Positions 27,397 to 36,754 are shown, numbered from the stretch's first letter. The stretch is DNA of 64,000 nucleotides from Methanobrevibacter arboriphilus JCM 13429 = DSM 1125 (GCF_002072215.1 NZ_JXMW01000028.1:1-64000); one strand, 5' to 3'. Made by a program: numbers and translations. Notes: generated by a model not told the origin, from the sequence alone.

Positions 27397-28551
27397 ATGA
27401 CTGAAGAATTATTTGTTCAAGGAAATGAAGCTTGCGCTCATGGCGCAATTAAAGCAGGTTGTAGATTCTTTGCAGGATATCCTATTACTCCTTCTACTGA
27501 GGTAGCTGAAGACTTAGCCGCATTTCTTCCAAGATATGGTGGATCTTTTCTTCAAATGGAAGATGAAATTGCTGCTATTGGGGCGGTTATTGGTGCTAGT
27601 TGGAGTGGTTTAAAAGCTATGACTTCTACTTCTGGACCAGGTTTTTCTCTTATGCAAGAAAATATAGGTTATGCTCATATTACTGAAACTCCTTTAGTTA
27701 TTGTAGATGTTCAAAGAGGAGGTCCTTCTACTGGTCAACCAACAATGGCATCTCAAGGAGATATGATGCAATTAAGATGGGGTTCTCATGGGGATTATGA
27801 ACCAATAGCTATTTCTCCATCTTCTGTTCAAGAATTTTTTGATTTTACTATAAAAGCTTTTAATTTAGCTGAAGAATATAGGGTTCCTGTTATTATTGCT
27901 GCTGATGAAGTAATTGGGCATATGAGGGAAAAAATAAATATTCCTGATAAAGTTGAGATAAAAAAAAGAGTTATGCCGAAAGAGAAACCAGAACAATTTG
28001 ATATTTCTAATCCTTATCTTCCTTTTAAAGCTGGTGATAATGAAATTCCTCCAATGGCTCCTTTTGGTGAAGGATATAATATTCCAGTTACTGGTTTAAC
28101 TCATGATGAAAGAGGGTATCCTGATTCTTCTGATCCAATAGCTCATACAAAGTTAGTTTCTAGATTATGTAATAAAATATTGAATAATCGTGAAAAAATT
28201 GTATCTGTTCATGAGTCTTTTTGTGATGATGCTGACACTATAGTTATTTCTTATGGTGCTCCTGTAAGATCAGTTTTCACTGCTGTTCAGAATGCAAGGG
28301 AGGAAGGTTTGAAAGTTGGTTCAATTAAAATTGATACTCCTTGGCCTTTCCCAGAAAATCAAATATTGAAAGCAGCTGAAACAGCTAAAAATTTGATTGT
28401 TGTTGAAATGAATTTAGGTCAAATTGTCCATGAAGTTGAAAGGGTAGCTGGTTTGGCTGATGAACGACCTGATGTTCACCTTATTCCAAAAATTGGTGGA
28501 GAACTTCATAAACCTAATGAAATTTTATCGGAAATTAAAAAAATTAGTTAG
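27397..28551 (+). CDS. korA: 2-oxoglutarate:ferredoxin oxidoreductase, alpha subunit
   Basis: KorA is the large subunit of the enzyme that reductively carboxylates succinyl-CoA to 2-oxoglutarate in the incomplete reverse TCA path of these methanogens. The 384 residues include AGYPITPSTEVAEDLA, SGPGFSLMQENIGYAHITET and PLVIVDVQRGGPSTGQPT, the pyrimidine-domain signatures of 2-oxoacid:ferredoxin oxidoreductases, and the C-terminal PWPFPENQILKAAE domain. ATG 27397 follows GAGGT. korB follows with an 11-bp gap. Confidence 0.93.
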   Translation: MTEELFVQGNEACAHGAIKAGCRFFAGYPITPSTEVAEDLAAFLPRYGGSFLQMEDEIAAIGAVIGASWSGLKAMTSTSGPGFSLMQENIGYAHITETPLVIVDVQRGGPSTGQPTMASQGDMMQLRWGSHGDYEPIAISPSSVQEFFDFTIKAFNLAEEYRVPVIIAADEVIGHMREKINIPDKVEIKKRVMPKEKPEQFDISNPYLPFKAGDNEIPPMAPFGEGYNIPVTGLTHDERGYPDSSDPIAHTKLVSRLCNKILNNREKIVSVHESFCDDADTIVISYGAPVRSVFTAVQNAREEGLKVGSIKIDTPWPFPENQILKAAETAKNLIVVEMNLGQIVHEVERVAGLADERPDVHLIPKIGGELHKPNEILSEIKKIS

Positions 28552-28562
28552 GAGGAGGTATT

Positions 28563-29483
28563 ATGGTGAATAATGAATCAAATAATAAGAATAATCTTAA
28601 AAAACAAGATAATAATAGTAAAAATAATGAAAATCCATTTATGAAATATCTTAGAAAAGACCGTCTTCCTAATATATTTTGTGCAGGCTGTGGAAATGGG
28701 ATAGCTTTAAATACATTTTTTAAAGGAATGGAATCTGCAGAGATAGATTTCGATACTCTTAGTTTAGTTTCTGGGATTGGTTGTTCTTCTCGTATTCCTG
28801 GTTATGTTAAGTGTGATTCTCTTCATACTACTCATGGAAGGGCAATTACTTTTGCTAGTGGTTTAAAAGTGGGTAATCCTGATTTAAATGTTGTTGTATT
28901 TACTGGTGATGGTGATGCTGCTTCTATTGGTGGAAATCATCTTATTCATGGTGCTAGGAAAAATATAAATATAACTGTTATTTGTGTTAATAATAATATT
29001 TATGGTATGACTGGTGGACAAATTAGTCCAACTTCTCCTGAAGGTAGTTTTGGAACAACTGCTCCTTATGGTTCTAGGGACAAACCATTTAACTTAGCTG
29101 AACTTGTAGCTGCTGCTGGTGCAAGTTTTGTTTCAAGATGGACTACAGCTCATCCATTACAACTTTCAAATTCAATCAAAAAAGCTCTATTAAATCCAGG
29201 TTTCTCATTTGTTGAGGTAATTTCTCAATGTCCTACTTATTATGGTAGAAAAAATAAATTAAGGTCTCCAGTTGATATGATCAATGCTTTTAAAGAAAAT
29301 AGTGTTAATATACGGAAAGCAAATAAAATGAGTGATGAAGAATTAGCAGGAAAACTTATTGTTGGAGAATTTGTTAATAATCCTAGAAAAGAACTTACTG
29401 AAAATGTTTGTGATTTATCTGTTGAACAATGTGGTCGGAGTTTAGCTATTAAATCAGCCTATCTTGATAATTTTGATGATTAA
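28563..29483 (+). CDS. korB: 2-oxoglutarate:ferredoxin oxidoreductase, beta subunit
   Basis: KorB binds thiamine diphosphate: the TPP motif GDGDAASIGGNH is followed by NNNIYGMTGGQ, and FCAGCGNG is present with a conserved cysteine pair. The 306-residue protein has an added asparagine/lysine-rich N-terminus of about 25 residues before the fold (NNESNNKNNLKKQDNNSKNN), which looks like low-complexity invasion of the gene start. ATG 28563 follows AGGAGGAGG. Downstream are korC and sucC. Confidence 0.93.
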   Translation: MVNNESNNKNNLKKQDNNSKNNENPFMKYLRKDRLPNIFCAGCGNGIALNTFFKGMESAEIDFDTLSLVSGIGCSSRIPGYVKCDSLHTTHGRAITFASGLKVGNPDLNVVVFTGDGDAASIGGNHLIHGARKNINITVICVNNNIYGMTGGQISPTSPEGSFGTTAPYGSRDKPFNLAELVAAAGASFVSRWTTAHPLQLSNSIKKALLNPGFSFVEVISQCPTYYGRKNKLRSPVDMINAFKENSVNIRKANKMSDEELAGKLIVGEFVNNPRKELTENVCDLSVEQCGRSLAIKSAYLDNFDD

Positions 29484-29602
29484 ATAATAATTAATATAAT
29501 AATTAGTTAATAATTAGTATAATAGTTATCATGATAATTAATATTATAATTAACATAATAATCAATAATTATATAAGATTTAATTTTATAAGAGGTATTT
29601 TT

Positions 29603-30154
29603 ATGCGAAAAGAAATTAGAATAGCGGGCTTTGGAGGACAAGGTGTTATTTTAGCAGGGATAATTGTTGGAAAAGCTGCTTCTCTATTTGATGGTATTAA
29701 TGCGGTTCAAACTCAATCATATGGTCCTGAAGCGAGAGGAGGAGCTTCAAAAACAGAAGTTGTACTTTCTGATGATGAAATTCACTATCCTAAAGTAATA
29801 AGTCCTGATATATTAGTTGCAATGTCTCATGAAGCATTATTGGCATATATTTGGGATTTAAAAGATGGGGGAACTCTTATAATTGATCCTGATATGATTG
29901 ATGAATCGGAAATAGGAGATTTTGTAAGAGATCATAATATTAATTTATATTATGCAAGAGTTACTAAAACTGCTATGAATGATGTTGGTCTTAAAATAGT
30001 AGCTAATATTGTTATGGTAGGGGCTATTTCAAAAATTACGAATGTTATTTCTCATGATGCTGCTAAAGAAGCTATTTTACAAAGTGTTCCTCCTGGAACT
30101 GAGAAAAAAAATATACAAGCTTTCGAAGCTGGATATGCAATGGATGGTAGTTGA
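29603..30154 (+). CDS. korC: 2-oxoglutarate:ferredoxin oxidoreductase, gamma subunit
   Basis: A 183-residue Rossmann-like subunit with GFGGQGVILAG, GPEARGGASKTEVVLSDDEI and PPGTEKKNIQAFEAGY, characteristic of KorC/PorG gamma subunits. I start it at ATG 29603 with AGAGGT at 29591-29596, rather than at 29531, which would prefix AT-rich non-coding sequence. It lies 119 bp after korB and 60 bp before sucC. Confidence 0.92.
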   Translation: MRKEIRIAGFGGQGVILAGIIVGKAASLFDGINAVQTQSYGPEARGGASKTEVVLSDDEIHYPKVISPDILVAMSHEALLAYIWDLKDGGTLIIDPDMIDESEIGDFVRDHNINLYYARVTKTAMNDVGLKIVANIVMVGAISKITNVISHDAAKEAILQSVPPGTEKKNIQAFEAGYAMDGS

Positions 30155-30214
30155 ATATTGATTAAATTAGTTTTAGAATTATTATGCTAGTTTAGTGTTT
30201 TGGGTGTTATAAAT

Positions 30215-31324
30215 ATGAAATTTTTTGAACATGCTGCAAAAAAATTATTTAAAAAAAATGGAATTAGTATTTTAGAAGGACATGTAGCTTATTCTCCTGA
30301 AGAAGCGATGGAAATTGCTAGTGAGATGGGTGGTTCTGTAGCTTTAAAATCACAAGTTTTGATTGGTGGTAGGGGAAAAGCGGGTGGAATTAAATTTGCT
30401 GATGATCCTGGTGAAGCTTTTGAAATAGCTGGAAATTTGTTAGATATGGAAATTAAAGGTGAAAAAGTAAAGCATCTATTGGTTGAAAAAAAAGCAGAAA
30501 TTAAAGAAGAGTTTTTTTTAACTGTTTCTATTGATAGGTCTTCTAAAAAACCTATTATTATGGCTAGTATAGAAGGTGGAGTTGAAATTGAACAATTAGC
30601 TATTGATAATCCTGAAAAAATCATTAAATATCATGTTAATCCTTTAGAAGAGTTTTTACCTTATGAAGCAAGAGAAATTGCTCGTAAAATGGGTGTTAGC
30701 TCCGATCTAATCTCTTCTGTTGGAGGTATCATTTGGAAGTTATACAATGTATTTGATAAATATGATGCACAGGTAGCTGAAATTAATCCTCTTATACTTA
30801 CAAATGATGGCTTGATTGCTGCTGATGCAAAGCTTGAAATTGAAAATGATTCTCTTTTCCGCCATACAGAATTAGCTGAGGCTAATTCATTTAAACCTAA
30901 GGAATTTGCTTTTGTAAAACTTGAAGGAGATATTGCTGTTATTGGAAATGGTGCAGGTCTTACTCTTACTGGCATGGACATGATAAAACTTAATGGGGGA
31001 AATCCTGCTACTTTTTTAGATATTGGTGGTGGTGCATCTGAAAATACTATTAAAAAAGCATTAAATCTTGTTTTAAATTATTCTCCTGTAAAAGTAGTTT
31101 TTTTAAATGTACTTGGAGGAATAACAAGGGCTGATGATGTGGCTAAAGGTGTTATTAAAGCTTTAGATTCTTCAAAAAGGAAAATAAATATTGTAATACG
31201 TCTTACTGGGACTAATGAAGAAGAAGGTCAAAAAATATTAGAAGAAGCAGGAATACCTTTTGAAATATCAATGGAAAAAGCAGCTAAAAAAGCTGTTGAA
31301 ATTAGAAATTCTCTTGTTGAATAG
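30215..31324 (+). CDS. sucC: Succinyl-CoA ligase (ADP-forming), beta subunit
   Basis: A 369-residue ATP-grasp protein: the nucleotide-binding GGRGKAGGIKFA region, an acid-rich ligand stretch, and the phosphohistidine-interaction domain with NGAGLTLTGMDMIKLNGG and FLDIGGGASENTIKKAL. SucC with SucD makes succinyl-CoA from succinate, the substrate of KorDABC encoded immediately upstream, so the five genes make one pathway step set. ATG 30215 (MKFFEHAAKKLF) is preferred to 30200, with GGGTG upstream. The alpha subunit gene sucD is not in this window. Confidence 0.93.
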   Translation: MKFFEHAAKKLFKKNGISILEGHVAYSPEEAMEIASEMGGSVALKSQVLIGGRGKAGGIKFADDPGEAFEIAGNLLDMEIKGEKVKHLLVEKKAEIKEEFFLTVSIDRSSKKPIIMASIEGGVEIEQLAIDNPEKIIKYHVNPLEEFLPYEAREIARKMGVSSDLISSVGGIIWKLYNVFDKYDAQVAEINPLILTNDGLIAADAKLEIENDSLFRHTELAEANSFKPKEFAFVKLEGDIAVIGNGAGLTLTGMDMIKLNGGNPATFLDIGGGASENTIKKALNLVLNYSPVKVVFLNVLGGITRADDVAKGVIKALDSSKRKINIVIRLTGTNEEEGQKILEEAGIPFEISMEKAAKKAVEIRNSLVE

Positions 31325-31352
31325 TTTTTATAATCAATTGATAATTTAAAAA

Positions 31353-31396
31353 TAGTTAAAAGATAGTTTAAAGATAGTTAAACTATAGTTAAAGGA
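31353..31396. repeat. 11-bp tandem repeat, 4 copies
   Basis: Units TAGTTAAAAGA, TAGTTTAAAGA, TAGTTAAACTA and TAGTTAAAGGA in exact 11-bp register, immediately before taw1. Core word shared with the array at 24254. Confidence 0.85.
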
Positions 31397-31415
31397 TATA
31401 ATCAAAGGATAATTT

Positions 31416-32363
31416 ATGTCAAATTCATTAATTAATCAAGAAAAAAATGTTTCATTATCATTGGAAGATCAAAAAAAATTGGAATATAGTGGGTATCGTT
31501 TTCTTGGTAGTAAGGGACATTCTGCTGTTAAAATTTGTCATTGGACTAAAAAAAGTATTCTGAATGAAGGATTTTGTTATAAAGAAAAATTTTATGGTAT
31601 TGAAAGTCATAGATGTCTTCAAATGTCTCCTGCAGTGCCTTTTTGCCATCAAAAGTGTTCTTTTTGTTGGAGGGATCTCTCACTTACAAAAACAAAATGG
31701 GTGGGTGATTATGATGATCCTAAGACCATTATTCAAGATGCTATTCATGCTCAAAATAAACTTCTTTGTGGTTTTTTTGGTAATGATAAAGCAGATAGAA
31801 AAAAATTAGAAGAATCTAAGAAACCAAATAATGCAGCTATATCATTAGCTGGCGAACCTATGTTTTATCCAGATATTAATGACCTTATTGCTGAATTTAA
31901 AAAACAGGATTTTACAACATTTTTAGTTAGTAATGGTGTTATTTATGAAAAGTTGGCTAATCTTCAAAATGAACCAACACAACTATATCTTTCCTTAGAT
32001 GCACCTGATAAAAAAACTTATGTTGATCTTTGTACTCCTCAAATAAATGATGCTTGGTTAAATATAAATAAATCACTTGAAACACTAAATAGTTTTGATT
32101 CAAGAACATGTATACGAACTACATGTGTAAAGCATAAAAACATGTTTGATCATGAAAATTATGCAAAATTAATTGATCTTGCAAACCCTGACTATATAGA
32201 AATCAAAGCATATATGTGTGTTGGTTATTCTAGAGATAGATTAACACTTGATAACATGCCTACATTTAATGAAGTAATTGATTTTGCTCAAAAGATAGCT
32301 GACCTCACTGGAAGAGAAATTACCAATGATTCAGAGATCAGTCGAGTTGTTCTTTTAGAATAA
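31416..32363 (+). CDS. taw1: tRNA 4-demethylwyosine synthase (Taw1/Tyw1)
   Basis: A 315-residue radical SAM enzyme that builds the tricyclic wyosine base at position 37 of tRNA-Phe from N1-methylguanosine and pyruvate. The radical SAM cluster ligands are C77, C81 and C84 (FCHQKCSFCWR), and the second cluster is bound by C41, C54 and C67, with the 13-residue spacing of the archaeal family. LAGEPMFYPDIND and YLSLDAPDKKTYVDLC follow. No flavodoxin domain, as usual in archaea. It stands 91 bp after sucC, beyond an 11-bp repeat array. Confidence 0.93.
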   Translation: MSNSLINQEKNVSLSLEDQKKLEYSGYRFLGSKGHSAVKICHWTKKSILNEGFCYKEKFYGIESHRCLQMSPAVPFCHQKCSFCWRDLSLTKTKWVGDYDDPKTIIQDAIHAQNKLLCGFFGNDKADRKKLEESKKPNNAAISLAGEPMFYPDINDLIAEFKKQDFTTFLVSNGVIYEKLANLQNEPTQLYLSLDAPDKKTYVDLCTPQINDAWLNINKSLETLNSFDSRTCIRTTCVKHKNMFDHENYAKLIDLANPDYIEIKAYMCVGYSRDRLTLDNMPTFNEVIDFAQKIADLTGREITNDSEISRVVLLE

Positions 32364-33250
32364 TAATAGATAAAAACATAATAAATAAAGAAATTATAAA
32401 TAAAAATATAATAAATGAAGAAACTGTTGATAAAAACGTAATAATAAAAGAATAATAGATAGAATAATAGATAGAAAAATAATATTATATTTTTAATTAG
32501 ATCCATATATAATTTTTTAGCATATAGCTATAGCTTTTTATACTGTATATATAGCATTCTATAGCTACTATTTAATTTTTCAAGCCATTAAAATTAAATT
32601 AAATTTTTACTTTTTTCAAGTGATTAAATATCTTTTTTTTAACTATAAAAGGTTAAATGAACTTATTTTTTGATAATGTTTTTTATTTCTTTTTTTCTTA
32701 AAATTCTTTCTATTTGTCCTTATTTATTTGAAATCTGAATGGTATGGTCCTTTTCATATTTTATTAAAATACTTATTCATAGTCTTTTCATTGTTTAGAA
32801 ACCAAATTTCAATCCCTATGATTTGTCCTTTATATGTAAAAAAAAGCTTTATTTAAGCTTTCTTTCTAAAAAATTTTCAAAACATTTATATACTATAGTC
32901 TTTTAAATAAAAGATGATAAAAAATGTGGCTTTATGATTTTAAAGTTAGTAATTAAAATCTTGATTTATCAAAATCTAAAATTATAGTTCTAATAATGTT
33001 TAAAATTTTTAGTTGTTTAAAGTTTTTAAGTCTAAGTTATGAGTTTGAAATTTTAAAATACTCTATAAACTTATATAAATTTTTTTATTATTAAAAACAT
33101 CATTTAATTAAATTATTGTTAAAAACATTATTTAATTAAAATATCATTCAAACTTAGATATTATTGTGTATTATAATCTTAGGATTGTTTTAAAATTATT
33201 GAGATTTTTTATTTCTAATGAGTTGGATTATATAGCTCGGAGGCGGTATA
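32364..33250. other. Long spacer with inverted repeats
   Basis: No gene seen on either strand. Features: a perfect 10-bp palindrome AGCTATAGCT at 32526-32535 and a 9-bp inverted repeat TAGCTATAG (32525-32533) with CTATAGCTA (32559-32567); an inverted repeat AAAGCTT - 5 nt - AAGCTTT at 32843-32861; TATA-like boxes at 32883-32893 and 33070-33080, the latter about 170 bp before the transglutaminase-like gene. It is less uniformly AT-rich than most spacers here. Confidence 0.5.
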
Positions 33251-34108
33251 ATTAGTAGATACTCAAAATATGGACCTATAGTTGTAATTATTACAATATT
33301 CACATTAGCTTTAATGGTCTGTGCAACTCCTTTTGGAGTAAATGTAGATAGTCAAATCAATTCTGAAAAGACACATAATAACGGAATAAAAGCATCTGCA
33401 GCTTCAGAAGTCGTTAAAAAGACAAATAGTTCAGATTTAAATAAAAATACAACAAAAACTGTTAAAGTTGTTGTCAAATCTACTAAAATGTCTAAAAGTG
33501 ACTATAAAGTGATGAAAAGTTCCATTAACAAATATAAATCTGCCAATGGTTCCAATCCCGATAGTTATTATTGGAAATCTAAAGCATTAACAATCTATAA
33601 AAAAGATTATCTTGATGCAATAAGTAGATATAATAAATTTGTAAAAACTAATAAAGTAGATCCTATTTATGTAAATATTTTCAATTCTGTGAAATATGTA
33701 AAATGTACTGAATCTGATAATGATGATAAAAAAATTAAAAAATCTGCTAAGTTACCATTAGCAGGGGAATTATCTGGAGTTAAAGGTTTAACAGTTTTAC
33801 AAAAATATATGAATAGGCATCTTAATCATGTAAATGGAGGCCCTTCAACTTTTTCAGGTGTTGTAAAGTCAAAAGTTGGAGATTGTTGGGGGTTAGCTGA
33901 GTGGGCAGCTAAACAATTAAAAGCAAATAAATATAAGGTTAGAATTGTTCAAGGTGTAAACTCATATGTTTCAAACCATAGATGGGTTCAAGTAAGGCTT
34001 AATGGTAAATGGTTAAACTTTGAATCTTCATTAGTTACTAAAAAATATGGAAGTAAAAACTATTCCAATACATGTGCAAGGTTAAATAAAATAGTTAAAA
34101 CTTTGTAG
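33251..34108 (+). CDS. Secreted transglutaminase-like (cysteine protease fold) protein, non-canonical start
   Basis: A protein of about 285 residues. Read from ATT 33251 it begins ISRYSKYGPIVVIITIFTLA: two basic residues, then about 18 hydrophobic ones and a small-residue cleavage region, a clear signal peptide or anchor. GGAGG at 33239-33243 sits 7 bases before this ATT. The first standard start, ATG 33314, would remove the signal. The C-terminal half has the transglutaminase/papain-type triad region: GDCWGLAEWAA (Cys), NHRWVQVRLNGKW (His), then NFESSL where Asp is usual but Glu is found. Residues before it (YLDAISRYNKFVKTNKVDP) resemble pseudomurein-binding repeats. This suggests a wall-associated hydrolase; substrate not known. 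ATA at 33248 is an alternative start. Confidence 0.72.
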   Translation: MSRYSKYGPIVVIITIFTLALMVCATPFGVNVDSQINSEKTHNNGIKASAASEVVKKTNSSDLNKNTTKTVKVVVKSTKMSKSDYKVMKSSINKYKSANGSNPDSYYWKSKALTIYKKDYLDAISRYNKFVKTNKVDPIYVNIFNSVKYVKCTESDNDDKKIKKSAKLPLAGELSGVKGLTVLQKYMNRHLNHVNGGPSTFSGVVKSKVGDCWGLAEWAAKQLKANKYKVRIVQGVNSYVSNHRWVQVRLNGKWLNFESSLVTKKYGSKNYSNTCARLNKIVKTL

Positions 34109-34611
34109 CTACTTTGTTACAAAGTATTTTTATATTTTATTTCTATTTTAAGATCTAATATTTTTTATTTAATATTTTTTTGTATTTTTATAGACTTTTT
34201 TTTATAATTGTAAATTTTTATATATTTATATAGACTTTTTTATAATTGTAAATTTTTTTATATATTTTTAATTCTTTTTAATTCTATTTTTAATCTATTT
34301 CATTATTTTCATTAGATTTTTCACTTTAGGATAATTTTTTATGATTTATTTTAAGCACTATTTCAAATAATTTCTTTTACTTATTTATTTTATAAAATAG
34401 TTAAATTTAATATAATTAAATTAATATATAATATTTATACGAAATACTTTTATTAAATTAATTTAAAAAAATATATTAAATACAAAAGTTATTAAATACT
34501 AAAAATAATCTAAAATATATTATTAATAGTAAATAATGTGATATTTACGTTTTAATAATTTTTATTTATATTATATTCATATTTTAATAATTAATTAAGT
34601 GAGGAATTTTT
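34109..34611. other. AT-rich spacer before tpiA
   Basis: Beyond the terminator at 34110-34131 this region is T-rich, then AT-rich. A near-duplicate TATAATTGTAAATTTTTATAT occurs at about 34202-34225 and 34232-34262. No gene seen. Confidence 0.5.
34110..34131 (+). terminator. Intrinsic terminator of the transglutaminase-like gene
   Basis: Stem TACTTTG - TTA - CAAAGTA (34110-34126) followed at once by TTTTT. The hairpin starts just after the TAG stop at 34106-34108, a classic stem-loop plus T-run layout. Confidence 0.6.
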
Positions 34612-35295
34612 TTGACAATAAATAAAATCAAAACACCAATTGTTATTTTAAATTTTAAGACTTATTTAGAATCTAGTGGAGAAAATGCACTTAATTTAGC
34701 TAAAGATCTTGAGTCTGCAGCTATTGAATCAGGTATAACTATGGCAGCTGCTCCTCAAGCTACAGATATATTTAGAATAACTCAAGAAACTGATATTCCT
34801 ATTTTAGCTCAGCATATCGATCCTATAAATCCTGGAGGGCATACTGGAAGCAATCTTATAGATTGTATGATTGAATCAGGGATAAAAGGGACTTTATTAA
34901 ATCATTCTGAGAAAAGAATGAAATTATCTGATATTGATGAAGTTATTAAATCATCTAAAGAACGAGATGTTTTTTCAGTAGTATGTACTAATAATATTGA
35001 AACTAGTGTAGCAGCAGCTACTCTTAATCCAGAATTTGTTGCTGTTGAACCTCCAGAACTTATTGGGTCTGGTATTCCTGTGTCTCAAGCTGAACCTGAA
35101 ATTGTTGAAGGAACAGTAGCAAAAGTAAAAAAAATTAATAAAAAAACAGAGGTCTTATGCGGGGCTGGAATTTCTACTGGTGATGATATGCATGCAGCTT
35201 TGGATTTAGGAGCCTCTGGAGTTCTTCTAGCTTCAGGAATAATATTGGCAGATAATCCTAAAGAAGCATTAATAAATTTAGTTAGTAAGATTTAA
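34612..35295 (+). CDS. tpiA: Triose-phosphate isomerase
   Basis: Interconverts dihydroxyacetone phosphate and glyceraldehyde 3-phosphate for gluconeogenesis. The 227-residue protein is the short archaeal form with ILNFKTYLES (catalytic Lys), LLNHSEKRM (His) and AVEPPELIGSGI (Glu), and the phosphate loop GAGISTGDDM. TTG at 34612 follows GAGGAAT. pgk follows after 32 bp, forming a gluconeogenic pair. Confidence 0.95.
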   Translation: MTINKIKTPIVILNFKTYLESSGENALNLAKDLESAAIESGITMAAAPQATDIFRITQETDIPILAQHIDPINPGGHTGSNLIDCMIESGIKGTLLNHSEKRMKLSDIDEVIKSSKERDVFSVVCTNNIETSVAAATLNPEFVAVEPPELIGSGIPVSQAEPEIVEGTVAKVKKINKKTEVLCGAGISTGDDMHAALDLGASGVLLASGIILADNPKEALINLVSKI

Positions 35296-35327
35296 ATTTA
35301 TTTAATTTTTATGACCTGGGGAATAGA

Positions 35328-36551
35328 ATGACAATTAAATTTAATACGATTGATGATTTTGATATTGAGGGAAAAACTGTTCTAGTCAGAGTAGATATTA
35401 ATTCACCAGTTGATCCTAACTCAGGAATTATCTTAGATGACACTCGGATGAAATTACATAGTGAAACACTAAAAGAACTTTCTAATAAAGGTGCTAAAGT
35501 TGTTGTTTTAGCTCACCAAAGTCGTCCTGGTAAAAAGGATTTTACAACACTTGAACAGCATAGTCATGTCCTTTCAAAAAATTTAAATATTGATGTTAAA
35601 TATATTGACTCAATCTTTTCTCATGAAGCAAAAGAGACTATAAAAAACTTAAAAAATAGTGAAATTCTTCTTCTTGAGAATGTTAGATTTTTTTCTGAAG
35701 AATCTATTAGCAAATCTCCTGAAGAACAGTCTCAAACTTTAATTCCTCAAAATTTAGCTCCAATAATAGATATATTCGTAAATGATGCTTTTGCAGCTGC
35801 ACATAGATCTCAACCTTCATTAGTTGGTTTTGCACCCGTTTTACCCTCTGCAGCAGGTAGAGTAATGGAAAAAGAATTGAAAGTTCTCCAAAATGCTATT
35901 GATAATGTTGAACATCCTTGTGTTTTTATTTTGGGCGGGATGAAGTCTGATGATTCAATTGATGTTATGAAAAATGTTTTAGAAAATGGAACTGCTGATT
36001 ATGTTTTAACATCAGGACTAGTGGCTAATATTTTACTTTTTGCTGCAGGATATGATATTGGTAAAGTTAATAAAAAATTTATTAAGGATAGAGATTACTG
36101 TTATTTAGTTAAAAAATCTAAAAAACTCATTAAAAAATATGGCTCTAAGATTGTATATCCTAAAGATGTAGCTATTCAAAATAAAAAAGGTTTAAGAGAA
36201 GATGTTCCAGTTGATAAGATCCCTAATTTCTCTATTTTTGATATAGGGATTGAATCGATTAAAGATTATGCAAAGATTATTAGAAGTGCAAAAACTATTT
36301 TTGCAAATGGTCCTGCAGGAGTATTTGAAGAGCCAAAGTTTGCAATGGGGACTGAAGACATTTTAAATGCTATTGCTAGCTCTGAAGGTTTTTCTATAAT
36401 TGGTGGAGGTCATATTGCAGCCGCTACTGTAGCAATGGGGTTTGAAAATGATGTCGATCATATTAGTAGTGGTGGAGGTGCCTGCATAAATCTTCTTTCT
36501 GGTAAAAAATTAGTTGCTGTTGAGGCATTAATAGACTCTGCTAAAAAATAA
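35328..36551 (+). CDS. pgk: Phosphoglycerate kinase
   Basis: Transfers phosphate between 1,3-bisphosphoglycerate and ADP. The 407-residue protein has VLVRVDINSPVDP, DDTRMKLHSETL, NDAFAAAHRSQPSLVGF and, at the C-terminus, GGGHIAAATVAMGF, all typical of archaeal PGK. ATG 35328 follows a GGGGAAT site, 32 bp after tpiA. Confidence 0.96.
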   Translation: MTIKFNTIDDFDIEGKTVLVRVDINSPVDPNSGIILDDTRMKLHSETLKELSNKGAKVVVLAHQSRPGKKDFTTLEQHSHVLSKNLNIDVKYIDSIFSHEAKETIKNLKNSEILLLENVRFFSEESISKSPEEQSQTLIPQNLAPIIDIFVNDAFAAAHRSQPSLVGFAPVLPSAAGRVMEKELKVLQNAIDNVEHPCVFILGGMKSDDSIDVMKNVLENGTADYVLTSGLVANILLFAAGYDIGKVNKKFIKDRDYCYLVKKSKKLIKKYGSKIVYPKDVAIQNKKGLREDVPVDKIPNFSIFDIGIESIKDYAKIIRSAKTIFANGPAGVFEEPKFAMGTEDILNAIASSEGFSIIGGGHIAAATVAMGFENDVDHISSGGGACINLLSGKKLVAVEALIDSAKK

Positions 36552-36620
36552 ATTTATTCTTTAATTATTTTTATAATTATTATTTTAGATATAAGATATA
36601 AATATAAGATAATAACTATT

Positions 36621-36754
36621 TAAATACAATATAATTACTATTTTAACACATAAATACAATAATTACTATTTTAAATAGATAAATATAATATAATTACTAT
36701 TTTAATATATAAATACAATAATTACTAGTTTAAATACAATATAATTATCATTTT
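36621..36754. repeat. Dispersed 22-24-bp direct repeat, 5 copies
   Basis: Core TAAATACAATATAATTACTA (or with a 2-bp deletion) begins at 36621, 36651, 36680, 36710 and 36731, about 30 bp apart except the last. It lies in the convergent gap between pgk and thiE. Confidence 0.75.
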
